Shown: positions 9,939 to 20,680 of the stretch, in pieces
How the letters are laid out: the number at the start of each line of letters is the position of its first letter
Position numbering within the stretch: the first letter of the stretch is position 1
Assembly: GCF_954871325.1 (NCBI RefSeq)
Contig: NC_088775.1
Location: 27,877,561-27,941,560 of the forward strand
DNA: 64,000 bases
Direction of reading: 5' to 3'
DNA from: Gordionus sp. m RMFG-2023
Lineage: Eukaryota > Nematomorpha > Gordioida > Chordodea > Parachordodidae
Notes under the pieces: generated by a model
Told to the model about the DNA's origin: nothing
Databases searched by the model: none
The model's input: the letters and a program-made list of their open reading frames with translations, nothing else
Program-made: the position numbers and the translations under genes

Positions 9939-11460
9939 GGTATCACGTCAATTCGGCGCGGAAAATTCGGCGCATAAATTTTGTCGCGGCGACAATTCAG
10001 CGCGTATCTATTACAGTTGCACTTTATTATATATTACTTAGTATAAAAAATTAAGAATGATTAAATAGAAATCATTTTGAATTTTGGTCCTATTAATTAT
10101 TTCTCCATATTTATTTTTTACAAAAATCTCAATTTTATTTACTAAATGTGTAATATCAAAAAAAATTAACAACCAATATTTATACCTATTTCTTTGGTTG
10201 ACCAATTTACCACATAAGATATGTTGATTAATAGCCAATGTTATGTAAGCCGAAATTTTGAAGAAAGAATAAAAATAAAGGTTTAGACCTCTATCTCGAA
10301 TCTTACATATTATTTTGGCTGGAATTTAAACCGAACGTTTTAAGAATAGACCCAGCCATGATCCAAAAAAAATTAAATTAAGACTGAATCATTTTTTAGA
10401 TTTATTAAAAATCCTTAAATTCTATTAATCCTTTTTTAAAAAAATATTATACTTAGGCTAATTTTTTCTATTATATAAATCCAAAATTAAATGTGTAATA
10501 TCAAAAAAAATTAACAACCAATATTTAACCTATTTCTTTGGTTGACCAATTTACCAAATATGGTATGTTAATTAGTAGCCAATGTTATGTAAGCCGGGAT
10601 TTTGGGCATAGAAGAAAGAAAGAAAAATAAAGGTTTGGATCTATATCTCGAATTTTACATATTATTTTGGCTGGAATTTAAATCGATCGTTTTTAAAAAT
10701 AGACCCAGCCATGGTCCAAAAAAAAATCAAATTAAGACTGACTCACTTTTTAGATTTAATAAAAATCCTTAAATTCTATTAATCCTTTTTAAAAAAAATA
10801 TTATGCTTAGGCTAATTTTTTCTATTATATAAATCAAAAATTAAATGTGTAATATAAAAAAAAATTAACAACCAATATTTATACCTATTTCTTTGGTTGA
10901 CCAATTTATCACATAAGGTATGTTGATTAGTAGCCAATGTTATGTAAACCGAGATTTTGGGCATATTACTTATCAGGGGGGTATTTTAGGTCTATTTTTA
11001 AAAATATGTTGATTAAGATTGTAGTCAAAATAATATATAAGATTAGAGATAGAGGTCAAATCTTTCTTTTTCTTTTTTCCTTCTATGCGCAAAATCTCCA
11101 GGCTTACATAATATTGGCTACTAATCAACATATCTTATAATGTGGTAAAATGGTCCATTAAAGAAATAGGTATAAATATTAGTTAATTTTTTTCGATATA
11201 CATTTAGTAAATAAAATTGAGATTTTTGTAAAAATAAATATGGAGAAATAATTAATAGGACCAACATTCAAAATGATTTCTATTTAATCATCCTTATTTT
11301 TTTTATACTAAGTAATATATAATAAATTGCAACTGTAATAGATACGCTCCGAATTGTCGCCGCACCGAATTGTCGCCGCACCGAATTGACGCCGCACCGA
11401 ATTGACGCCGCACCGAATTGACGCCGCGCCGAATTTTCCGCGTCGAATTGACGTGGAACC
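9939..11460. mobile_element. Foldback, MULE-like non-autonomous DNA element
   Basis: The ends are inverted: GGTATCACGTCAATTCGGCG at 9939 and its near complement ending ...GTGGAACC at 11460. They are bounded by a perfect 9-bp direct duplication, AAAAATATT, at 9930-9938 and 11461-11469. GG termini and a 9-bp duplication fit the Mutator-like (MULE) superfamily. The inverted arms run for more than 350 bp (about 9939-10310 against about 11040-11460), so the transcript or single strand would fold back. No transposase is encoded. The right arm carries about five 16-18 bp repeats containing CGCCGCACCGAATTGA (about 11345-11440); the left arm has fewer. Length 1522 bp. It sits in gene A intron 2, just after the retrotransposon. 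Confidence 0.88.
10145..10965 (+). repeat. Tandem subterminal repeat inside the foldback element
   Basis: A unit of about 350 bp starting AAATGTGTAATAT is present at 10145-10488, again at 10489-10842, and in part at 10843-10965. Each copy contains the TTTCTTTGGTTGACCAATTT and AGACCCAGCCATG words; the last copy is cut short. The right arm of the element holds the same unit inverted (about 11040-11200). The arm was thus duplicated in tandem after or during formation of the element. Confidence 0.85.
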
Positions 11461-11552
11461 AAAAATATTAATTAAGTTAAAGAAATTTGATAGCTTAGTA
11501 ATAGTATAAAAATCTCTACAAGCAAAAAATGTCAACCTATTTGTATTTAAAT

Positions 11553-11992
11553 TAGTGATCTGCATCGGGCCTAATTCTTCAAGCCCGGCCGAAATTTTTT
11601 TTAAAAAAGTTTTGCAGGCCCGGCCCGAACCCGAAATTTTTTTAAAAAGTTTTGCCGACCCGGCCGGAACCCGAAATTTTTTTTAAAAAAATTTACCGGT
11701 CCTGCCTAAATTTATTTAAATATAGAAATTAATTTTTACAATCACTTGAAATAAAAGACATATGTTATATGGCGATTAGTTTCAATAAATAAAATCATTT
11801 TTTATTTTACATAAAAAATTCAATATAAAATTGATAAATTTAGATATATTTAAAAAAAATTTAAGGTCCGACCCGGCCCAAATTTTATTTAAAATATTGG
11901 GCCCGGCTCGGCCCGAACCCGATTATTTTAAATAGAATTAGGCCCAAGGACTCGGGCCGGGTACGGGCCGGGCCTAACTTTGCAGATCTCTA
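11553..11992. mobile_element. GC-patch MITE with hAT-type 8-bp duplication
   Basis: Inverted ends TAGTGATCTGCA (11553) and TGCAGATCTCTA (ending 11992) are bounded by the direct duplication ATTTAAAT at 11545-11552 and 11993-12000. The 440-bp interior has no gene. It alternates T/A runs with GGCCCGGCCCG-like words near each end, inverted relative to each other. An 8-bp duplication and TA-rich ends suggest a hAT-mobilised MITE. Related but looser copies occur at 18629-19499, 54750-54905, 61410-61650 and 63036-63250. Confidence 0.82.
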
Positions 11993-12437
11993 ATTTAAAT
12001 AATTTTTTGCACATAAAATGTATTATTTAAATGCATTTTAGGAAGTGTATTTTAATTATATTTGTAATTATATTCGAATATATTTTTTTTGAAAATTTAC
12101 CTAACCCTATTTTATATGAAATCATTAAAAAATAAATTAAAAAATTTCAAAAATTTATTGCCTCAAATTCTTGGAAAAACAAAAATTTGCCTTTATTTTT
12201 TTCTCCATTATAGTATGTCCACGTGTCCCAGTAGCAAAATTTAGTACTAGCACTTCATATTAAATTAATGTGATATACTTATTAGTTTAAGAAAAAAAAG
12301 GAAACTAATTCAAAATTATTTATTATCCAAACCCTCCTATATCAAGTGTTAATTTTATTTAAATTAAATATATGTTTATATTACTATAATAGAAGAATTA
12401 ATATTTTATTATTTCAATTAATATTAAAAATATTAAG

Positions 12438-12518
12438 ATGACCAGTCCTATGATAATGCAGATTTAGTTGTATTGCCATTTGGAAATGTATTTTATGACG
12501 TTAATATTCCAGAACTAC
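12438..12518 (+). CDS. Gene A exon 3: short cassette exon inside domain 1
   Basis: This 81-bp open segment has acceptor TATTAAG before 12438 and a strong donor, CTAC/GTAAGAT, after 12518. It is phase 1 at both ends, like its neighbours. It reads DDQSYDNADLVVLPFGNV and on to ...NIPELR, acidic then hydrophobic, with no stop. It would add about 27 residues between the IIIECKIENS strand of exon 2 and the LPGRFVSVQ strand of exon 4, where fucolectins usually have a short loop. It is not homologous to anything I recognise. Because it is symmetric, skipping it also keeps the frame, so it may be an alternative exon. Splice logic is the main support; without transcripts it remains a prediction. Confidence 0.5.
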
Positions 12519-14916
12519 GTAAGATATTTTCAAATTTAAAAAATTCTACTTTTTATTTTCTAATTATAATTACATTCATTTTACTGATTTGAATTTTGTT
12601 ATATTATTATTTTATAAGGTTGTGATAAAATTTATGTTTTGACATTATTTATATAATATATTGTAAAAAAATAAAAAATGTCCAGTTAAGTTAAGAATTA
12701 TAAAACTATTAAATGTCTAGTAAAATTGCAAATGCTCTCGTAAAAATCCTTGGCATCGATATTAATTAAGTTCATATTTCTCATCTTATAATATAAATAA
12801 GTCATTAAAATTAAATTCCTGGATATACTTAATCATAGATTCAAATAAATTTAATTATGGTTAATTAAATCTAATAATAGATGTCTTATAACAATAATAA
12901 AAAAATATAATAATAACATTTAATCCATAAAATGATAATTATTATATTTTGTATAATTTAAAATAATTAAAAACGTTAGTCGATAGGTATTAACAAAAAA
13001 ATTAAAGTTTTATTATATACAACTGAATTAAATAATTAAGCATCAAACAATTTTATTTAACCATACCTAACTTTAACCAAAATCTCTTAAAAAAATTAAA
13101 TTTTTTATTAGAATTAGGCGCAAAGGATAATTGTGGAATTGCTATGCATTTGACTGGTCAAAACGTTTCGGTCAATTGACCGATATTTGACAGGTCAAAT
13201 ATGGTCAAATTCAAATATATGTTTTTTAAGTCAATATTAACTTTATTTTGAATATAATAGTAAAGAAATTCACTGCCATTCGATAACTAAAGCTTAGCTC
13301 TCTGTAGCAGAGTCTTGTTCTGATTCATATTCAATATTATCATTTTCTTTAATGTTTTTTAATTAATTTTCCTGATGTAGAGATCTTTCGATTTCTATTT
13401 CAAAAGAATTTTAACCCAAATCGACCTATTTCTTTAGAAGAACTAGGAATTGTTGGTCTATAATGGGCATGATGGCAAAGTTTAATCTATTAACTTGAGG
13501 TCGGAATTGATTGTTTCTTATGGAAATTACTGTTTTTCACATAATTTGCTATTAAACATGCCTTTTTTGCTTCTGAAATTAATTATATCACTTAAAATAT
13601 TTTGGTCATCATCACCTTGTAAAATGACTAATTCTTGAATTATATTAAATACTTCATTGAATTGACTACTAGTGAGATGCTCCACTTGATATCGTGGACC
13701 CAAAAAAATAAGCAACATTGTGATCACATAGATTTTTTTTATTCCTTCATAAAATAATTATATCGGTTTGATTACGGTTCAGATATTTATATAGGTTTAT
13801 AAAGATTTCGCGATTCATTCCTATTCACTCCGGGTCTTTGTTGAAGGCCCCGGTTTTATAGTAGAAATAGTGAAACCTACTATTGCTAAGACTCCATAAA
13901 ATACAAACTCGGTAAATTTAGAAATAAATCAAGGGTCACAGAAGGTAAACATAGTAAATTACCATGAAAGTATTAAGAATAAAGAAATTTACCAAGAACA
14001 CCGAGATTCGAGATTTTTAAACAAGGGAAACGAAATTATTGAAAATAAGGTTCCGGAGAGTGTTAAAACTTCCAATATGGTAGATATAAAACTCCTTAAG
14101 ATATAAAAATTACGAGTGTGGGAATACATAAGTGGTCGCCTGAAATTTTAAATAATAATTGCAAAGGGATATGTTTACCAAAGTTGAAGAAATTGACGAA
14201 ATTCTTGAAAACAATATTACTGGGATGAAATAAATTTAAAAATCGAAAAATCCGTGTTTGTAATAATAGGATAAAATTTAATAAAATAAGAATTAATTGT
14301 GGGAGGCAAAAGCTGCCTTATCACAAAATTTCCCTGCGAAATTTATGAAAAAATAAAGGGACGTAGATTATGGAATAAACAAAAAGAGTGGAAGAATTGT
14401 ACATTGAGGAATGCGTTATTAAAAACAGAAGACTAAAGCCTGAAGGTCAAATTAGAAATCGGAAAACTTCAGTGTTAAGTTTCATTATGTTGATATTTTA
14501 TGTGTTCAACCGTGATAATTTTATTTGGGAAAATTAAAAGATTAGAAAATAAATATATAAAAAGTTATAGTCTTGTTAAATTACCTAACTTTGAACATAT
14601 CTATTGTGTTTAGTCAAGTTTTTAGCCCTCTCTTTTATGTAAACATTTATGTTCTCTTTTAATATAATTTATCCCAGCCTTGCTACCCCCCCCCCCCTCA
14701 CCCACCTACCCCTTTAATATATTCATCTCTATCATGTGATTCCAATATTTTATCCCTGATCTGTAAACAATAATTTTGATTAAATTGTTGTTGCTGATCA
14801 TGAGATAAAAATAGTTTTCAGGTGATTTAAATTAATGCGTCAAAGTTATGTTTAAAAGTTTGAACAGCTAGATTAATTTTAATAAATAATAAACTAATTT
14901 AAAATTTTGATTATAG
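12519..14916. other. Gene A intron 3, with an unassigned relic
   Basis: Mostly AT-rich sequence. Between about 13270 and 14520 the base composition and short open stretches (for example a minus-strand frame at 13727-13527 and plus-strand pieces at 13950-14500) look like a heavily decayed coding element, but no family motif could be read. A run of 12 C lies at 14686-14697. Confidence 0.4.
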
Positions 14917-15273
14917 ATACTGATTATAAATTGATGTTACTTCCATTACCTGGACGATTTGTTTCTGTTCAAGCTACTCAATTTCATAAAAATAATAGCT
15001 TATTATTATGCGAAGTTGAAGTTTATATCGATAAACAATATTATATACCCGAACCTGTCAATATAAGGAGTGATATAACTTATAGAAAATTTTCTTATAC
15101 TAATGATGATACTAAAATAAAAAGCCCATCAATATTAGCAAATGATGGAAATACTGGTGTGCATAAATGTTTTTTAATTGAAAACATTCAAGATCCTATA
15201 TGGATTTTGGATTTAGAAGATGTATATGAAATTACTACTTTCGTTATAATAAAAGGCATCAGAGAATATAAAT
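14917..15273 (+). CDS. Gene A exon 4: end of domain 1 and start of domain 2
   Basis: A long open exon bridging two lectin domains. Its first part, LPLPGRFVSVQATQF then SLLLCEVEVYID, is the classic C-terminal end of a fucolectin domain (GRYVTI...L-x-LCEVEVYG). After a linker it begins the next domain: ITYRKFSYTNDD, ILANDGNTGVHKCF, then DPIWILDLEDVYEITTFVII, the W-x-x-DL-x-x-x-Y motif. The acceptor is TTGATTATAG before 14917 and the donor is AAAT/GTAAAT after 15273. It starts and ends in phase 1. Carrying a domain boundary inside one exon shows that domains 1 and 2 belong to one protein. The usual sugar-binding RxD motif is replaced by KGIREY in domain 2. Confidence 0.78.
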
Positions 15274-15314
15274 GTAAATTTTTTATTTTTATAAATAAAA
15301 TTGTAATAATTAAG

Positions 15315-15548
15315 GGACAACTATTCGATTAATGATTGGATTTGATACAAAAGGATATAAAAATATATTATGCAATAAAATATTACTTAATCATCTCCCT
15401 GGCGAATTTATTAATATAATGTGTCATAAAACAATGAGAGGGCAATATATCTCTGTATTAAAAAAATCAGATGAAAATAGATTAACAAATCCGATGTCAC
15501 TCGAACTCTGTGAAATTCAAGTATATGGAAGAAATCTTAATCTTGGAA
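15315..15548 (+). CDS. Gene A exon 5: end of domain 2
   Basis: Joined to exon 4 by a 41-base intron (15274-15314, GTAAAT...TTAAG). The joining codon is T plus GG. It reads IRLMIGFDTKGYKNILCNK, the middle strand of the domain, then LPGEFINIMCHKT and LELCEIQVYGRN, a complete fucolectin C-terminus. The predicted donor is GGAA/GTAATT after 15548 in phase 1, which joins in frame to the exon at 27991. If that donor is not used, the frame stops at 15566-15568 and the gene would end here with two domains. Both options are possible. The phase match and the lack of a separate start for domain 3 favour continuation. Confidence 0.72.
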
Positions 15549-16149
15549 GTAATTCTTTTTTTTATTAAGGGATTTTATATCATAAAATATTTTTACTACC
15601 TATGTGCTGAGAATAAAATAATTAAGCAATGATACTATCAATATATGTATAATTTTCTCATCAAAAATAAAATATTCCCTAGAATACATTTAAAAAAAGG
15701 CAAAGTAGGCGCTTTGAATTTCTAGATATTTATAAAGGTAGGTCTGGTTTTTAATAATAATTTACCTTTTTTAAAAAAATTTTCTCGATAATAATTTGTG
15801 ACATTTAGGTTATCAACAACTCTGATTCTAAAATTACTAAAGATATTTCCAAATAGAATATTTTGTCAAAACAACAAACATAGCTTAAGATATATAGCAT
15901 CTAAACATCATATTTTTATATAATTTTGCGTTTTTTTAATTTATTATTAACGATTAACTGGTATTTTAAACTATATAAGAATGGCTAAATAATTACTCAA
16001 ATAGAGTATTATTATAATTGTTGATTTTATAATCTAAAAGATTAAATAGTTTGATATTGCACCTCTGTTCAGTTTAATTTAAGCAATGATCTAAATTTAG
16101 TATAAAATCTCCCATCTATTTTATCTATAGTTTCAATGGGTGCTCGGGT
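15549..16149. other. Gene A intron 5, first part
   Basis: AT-rich, no feature recognised. Intron 5 runs from 15549 to 27990 if the splice model is right, and is filled with transposons listed separately. Confidence 0.4.
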
Positions 16150-17860
16150 TTTTTAAGATCTGTCCAACATTTTGACTGCTATTAAAAACAACTCTGATAA
16201 TTTAACATTTTGGAACTCTTTATCTATCGTCACTTTGTTTTATCGATTCCAAAGTATACTAATAAAATAGTTAATTGTCTAAACATAATACATAGCAACC
16301 TTTAATAAAAATGATGTAAATACTTTAGATGAAAACCCAATTCTCCCTTCACACATTTTTTCAAAATCCAAAATGATCTCTCACAAAATCAACCAAGGTG
16401 ATATGAATGCTGCTCTTCGCATCTTGACTTTAAATAATATTTTAGCTTCTAATTAAAAATCAACTTTCAATGTATTGGTTATATATCTCAGTGGGGTTTT
16501 TCCCATCACATCATACCAAACAATGTACAAATTGATACAATTATTGAACCTCCATTGAGCCTATATCAAAACATTCATCCGGCGGTTTTGATGATATTAA
16601 ATCAATTTTCCCTCATGAGAGCATCAATGGTAAATCAATCACCTAATAGCAATTTACCATTAATCTGTATCACACATTTTTTAAATCTGTTGCTAAAAGG
16701 TGCAATTATAAACCGATCATTCCTTTAATCTTTGGAGCAAGTTAATCCCTCTAAACAAAAAGGATGGTGGGGTTAGACTTAATGATCAATATTTCGTGGT
16801 ATTGTATCTATAATCATAGTCAGGCGTTTAAAATCAAAAATATCTTGATTCCTTTCTAATCAAATGGAGTTTGGCGTCAAATAGTGTTGTTAAACGGCTC
16901 GTTTTGAGCCGATTTTTTAAAACGGCTAACTCTATTTTTTAGGCAGAAAAATATTACCTAAGCCTTGAGATTTCGATAATATATGCCTAGACCGTTGTTC
17001 CTTCTATGAGCAAAATCTTCAGGCTTGAGTTATATTATTCTGGATAAAATAGTGAGTTAGCCGTTTTTAAAAATCGGCTCAAAACGAGCCGTTTAACAAC
17101 ACTAGCGTCAAAGGAAGAGCAGAGGTTGCAGCACACAGAGCCCGAATATCACGGTAATGTAGGTCCAAATAATCTTTCTTATAAAATGCTTTCAACTCCA
17201 TTAAACGAAATCATTTTATTCCCATATTCTGCAATAACTATCCAACCAATTTCATTTTTAACTACTCTGAACCCATATTTATATTTCTATGACAAAATTA
17301 TTCTTTCTTTGAAAGTATAAAACAAAGTGACCCATTGGGTCGACTGTTATTTTGCCTTGCTGTTCAGACATTAATAGATTCGATCAAAGTTTTATAGCCT
17401 TTATTAAATACCTAGTATTTAGATGATAGCTTAATAGCCGGTGACATCTCATTAAAAAACACCATTCCATACATTATTAATAACCTTATGTCCATTATTG
17501 GTTTATCTCATAACGTTTTATAGACAGAATTTTCTTTCACAAATTCTATTAGTCCAATCCTCCCATTTGAATATACTTCTACCCATGAACTTACTCAAAT
17601 TTATTCTCCTATTGGTGGATTCACTGCAATTATGAGTTTTTTTTGACAAAGCCTATTCAAATATAATAGATATAAAACAAATTTTCTAAAAATTATTTTA
17701 ACATTACAAGATTATTGATGTCATAAGATCAGCCCCGATCCTTCATTACAATCTCCTATTCAGACATGAGTTTCATATCAGTACAATGCTGGAGTGTGTC
17801 AATATAAAATTAAATCATGGCTTCAAACTTCTCTTCCATTTAAAATATAATTCTTAAATA
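16150..17860 (+). mobile_element. Decayed relative of the R2-like retrotransposon
   Basis: Frame pieces match the element at 7763 in the same order: KINQGDMNAALRILTL (the N-terminal region ahead of the polymerase, absent from the 7763 copy), then FGVKGRAEVAAHRARI (equivalent to LGIGIQGGCEIATHATRI), PLGRLLFC (the QQGDPLG box) and YLDDSLIAG (the YIDD box). Stops and frameshifts are frequent. It is split by the 223-bp MITE at 16882-17104. It keeps more of the 5' part than the open copy. Confidence 0.75.
16882..17104. mobile_element. 223-bp MITE, hAT-type
   Basis: Inverted ends TAGTGTTGTTAAACGG and its complement, followed by CTCGTTTTGAGCCG and the complement, are bounded by a perfect 8-bp duplication, GCGTCAAA, at 16874-16881 and 17105-17112. 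The insertion is inside the decayed retrotransposon: removing it restores an LGFGVKG-like stretch of the polymerase. A second copy lies at 40937-41132. No coding capacity. Confidence 0.9.
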
Positions 17861-18049
17861 ATATATTATGGCCAGTTAACACATAGTATATGGCCAGTCA
17901 ATACATACTATGTATTGACTGGCAAGATAAACAACTTTTACATAATCTCATTCATAAAGTATCATACATCATACATAAATCTTTGATTCAAATTTTGTTT
18001 TAAAGATTATAGGCTACTCATTGATATAAAATTTGTATGGTTAAACATA

Positions 18050-18600
18050 AATTTTAATACCTTTTTTTCAAAAAAGCAAAAACATGGCCATTCATGACAC
18101 ATTTCCCCCTATACGTATCTATTAGGATTTGGTGTTAAGGGAGATGGCAAAATAGCCTCACATGCCATTTGTATTATATTCAAAATCCTCCCCCTAACAG
18201 GGTTATTATCAAGAAAATAAAAATGCTTTCAGTAGCAAATTTCGTGAACATTTCATAAATTGTTTTTATAACAAATTTCTTGATTAAATTTCCTAGACAT
18301 ACTGTAACATTGAAACTCCTTTATTCAGCCTAAATGTCATACATTCTGACGAAAGGATCCAGTAGGGGGCACACGCACACGGTTTATTTTACCATGGTAC
18401 ATGATCTCATCTATTATCTTAAATATAAATTTGATTTGGATATAAATATTTGGTATCTTGATGAAGAAGCAATCTATGGTGCTCTTCTTAAGATATTTGG
18501 TTTTCAATTTCTTGAAGTCAATTTTAAAAGACTCATTCTTAATACGTTCAAATTCAAAATCTGTTTCCATGATCAAAATATATAAAACTCTCATCTAGCA
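18050..18600 (+). mobile_element. Short decayed fragment of the R2-like retrotransposon family
   Basis: Plus-strand pieces correspond again to the region around LGIGIQGGCEIATHA (a GFGVKGDGKIASHAI-like reading at about 18125-18170) and the region up to the YIDD box (NIWYLDEEAIYGAL at about 18450-18485). It repeats motifs already present in the 16150-17860 copy, so it is a separate insertion or a duplication. Heavily mutated. Confidence 0.6.
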
Positions 18601-18628
18601 AGATAAATTTTTTATTGAGTACATAAAT

Positions 18629-19499
18629 CAGAGACCTAGGTATCATTTGCACGGCCCGGATTATTTTTCAAAAATATTTTTCGGACCTGCTAGGGTTTTA
18701 TATTTTTAGGCCCGGTTCGGCCCGGCTCTTTTTATTTATGATTTTTATAGCTAATAATGGCAATTACAAATAAAAAATTAATTAGGACCGGGTCTGCAGG
18801 TCTGATTAATAAAAATTAAAAAAATAGGAAATTATAATTAAATATATTCAAACACGTTTCAAATATTTGTTCCTATTGAATGTAATATGTATATATATAT
18901 ATACTTCATTAACATATTTTATAAGAATAATAAAAATTTTGGAAAATATCTTCAAAAGTAGGTAAATTTCTGATTCACACCTCATAGAGGCATATTTCTG
19001 ATTTATCCATCAACAAATTAAGGAGAAACTAATTCCTTGCAAACATTTATTAGATTCTGGTAATGGATCCTTCTTAAGTGATTTTTATTATCTTGTGGGA
19101 TATCAGCTAGTAATCATATAAAATGCAAACATTTATTAGATTCTGGGAATGGATACTTCTTAAGTGATTTTTATTAACAAAGTAAGGCACATTGGTAAAT
19201 TGATATCCCCAAAATTTTGAATAAATTTACATCTTCTCATGATATGGATTTATTCTTCAAGTTGATCTTTATTATAAGAAAATATATTTTGATACAGATT
19301 TTAATTTTTTTAAATATATTTTCTGGGCCGGGCCTAAAAAATTTGAAGTTACCCCGGGCTGTATATTTTAAATAGCCATTATTATCTATAAAAATTGAAA
19401 ATAAATATAATATATTTTAAAAACCAGATCGGATCATGCCAAAAAATTTTTTAATTTTTTTTTTAGGGCGGCTGTGAAAATGGTACCTACAGGTTTCTG
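18629..19499. mobile_element. Degenerate GGCCCGG-family element
   Basis: Ends CAGAGACCTAGGTA (18629) and TACCTACAGGTTTCTG (to 19499) are imperfectly inverted, and GGCCCGG-type words lie just inside both ends. No matching target duplication was found. The interior contains a 53-bp direct repeat (19038-19090 and 19124-19176, word AAACATTTATTAGATTCTGG). May be two nested copies of the same MITE family. Confidence 0.5.
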
Positions 19500-20099
19500 A
19501 TATATTTATTGCCTTCAATATAAATATATAATCGGAACATTTGAATTTTCATTATATTAATTTCATTAAATCTGTATTATATTTATGTGCTCAGTAAAAA
19601 ATTATTCCTAAATGAAAAAATTATTCTTGCTAGATGAAGGTATTGCCTAACTTAAACCAGCCTATTCTGTGGATAGACTCAAATATATTGAGTTGGTGAG
19701 TGGGGGGTTAAAAAAATATTTTCAATACAATGGGCAGGTGAATTTGAAATATATTTCAGGCAAAATGAGCAACTAACTTCTATTTATTATTAGATATTAT
19801 TTTTATATTTTTCCATTAATTATAATGATGTGTACAAAATAAAGATGAAGGCATCAAAAAAATTTTTTTCTTATGATGGCATTAAATGAGCCTGCAATTT
19901 TTCACAATCACTGAAATTGTTACTTATCTAAACTAACAATTAATCTCAGGTTTATTATAAATCAATTAATTTAACAAAAACCAATATTAATGTTATTGAA
20001 TAATGATTCAAACTCATTAGTCGCATAATTTACTCTTATAATCTAAAACCTTCTATGCTCACATAGATTTAGACACTGATTTGGGCCTGACCTAACGGT
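19500..20099. other. AT-rich gap before the gypsy fossil
   Basis: Nothing recognised. It may include the 3' long terminal repeat of the gypsy element, but I could not pair it with a 5' copy. Confidence 0.35.
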
Positions 20100-20680
20100 A
20101 ACAAACCAATTCATTAACGAATGCATATATATAAATTGATCTTCATATTTAACATTCTTTATTCACTTATTATTAATCTCGTTTCTTAATGTGGTCATTA
20201 TGACGAATTACAATTGTACCATCTTTAAATGACATACATTCAATTTCAAGTTTACCACTTCCATTTTTTCTTTTTATTATCAAATAAACGAGCCCATATA
20301 ATTTGTCCCACATTAAATCCAACCCTTTGGTCTAACTATATCACTCTTTTTCTTTAATTTTAACAAATCTATGTTCTTATACCAAGAAACAATTCCGTAG
20401 GAGTGACACCTTACTTATTGCGAGAATTATGATAATACAACTGAGGCATATAGGTTTCATGATCTTTTCTAGCCTTTGAGCCAATTTTTAACAATAGCTA
20501 ACATCCGCCCAGCTTGTTGGAGCGAGAATGGGTTCGATCTGTGATTCAGCACAAAACTTTTAAAAATCATCACTAATAACTGTTACAATTCCGTATAATT
20601 GTAATATATTAATCGAAGGATTTAAGGGAAACTAACTAAAAGCTCCAAGGCAAATTACCGACTTATTATATCTAAAAATT

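Noticed and set aside
18334-18594. Overlapping sense and antisense frames of about 85 residues
   Set aside because: The sense frame contains a decayed RT piece (WYLDEEAIYG); the antisense is its shadow.
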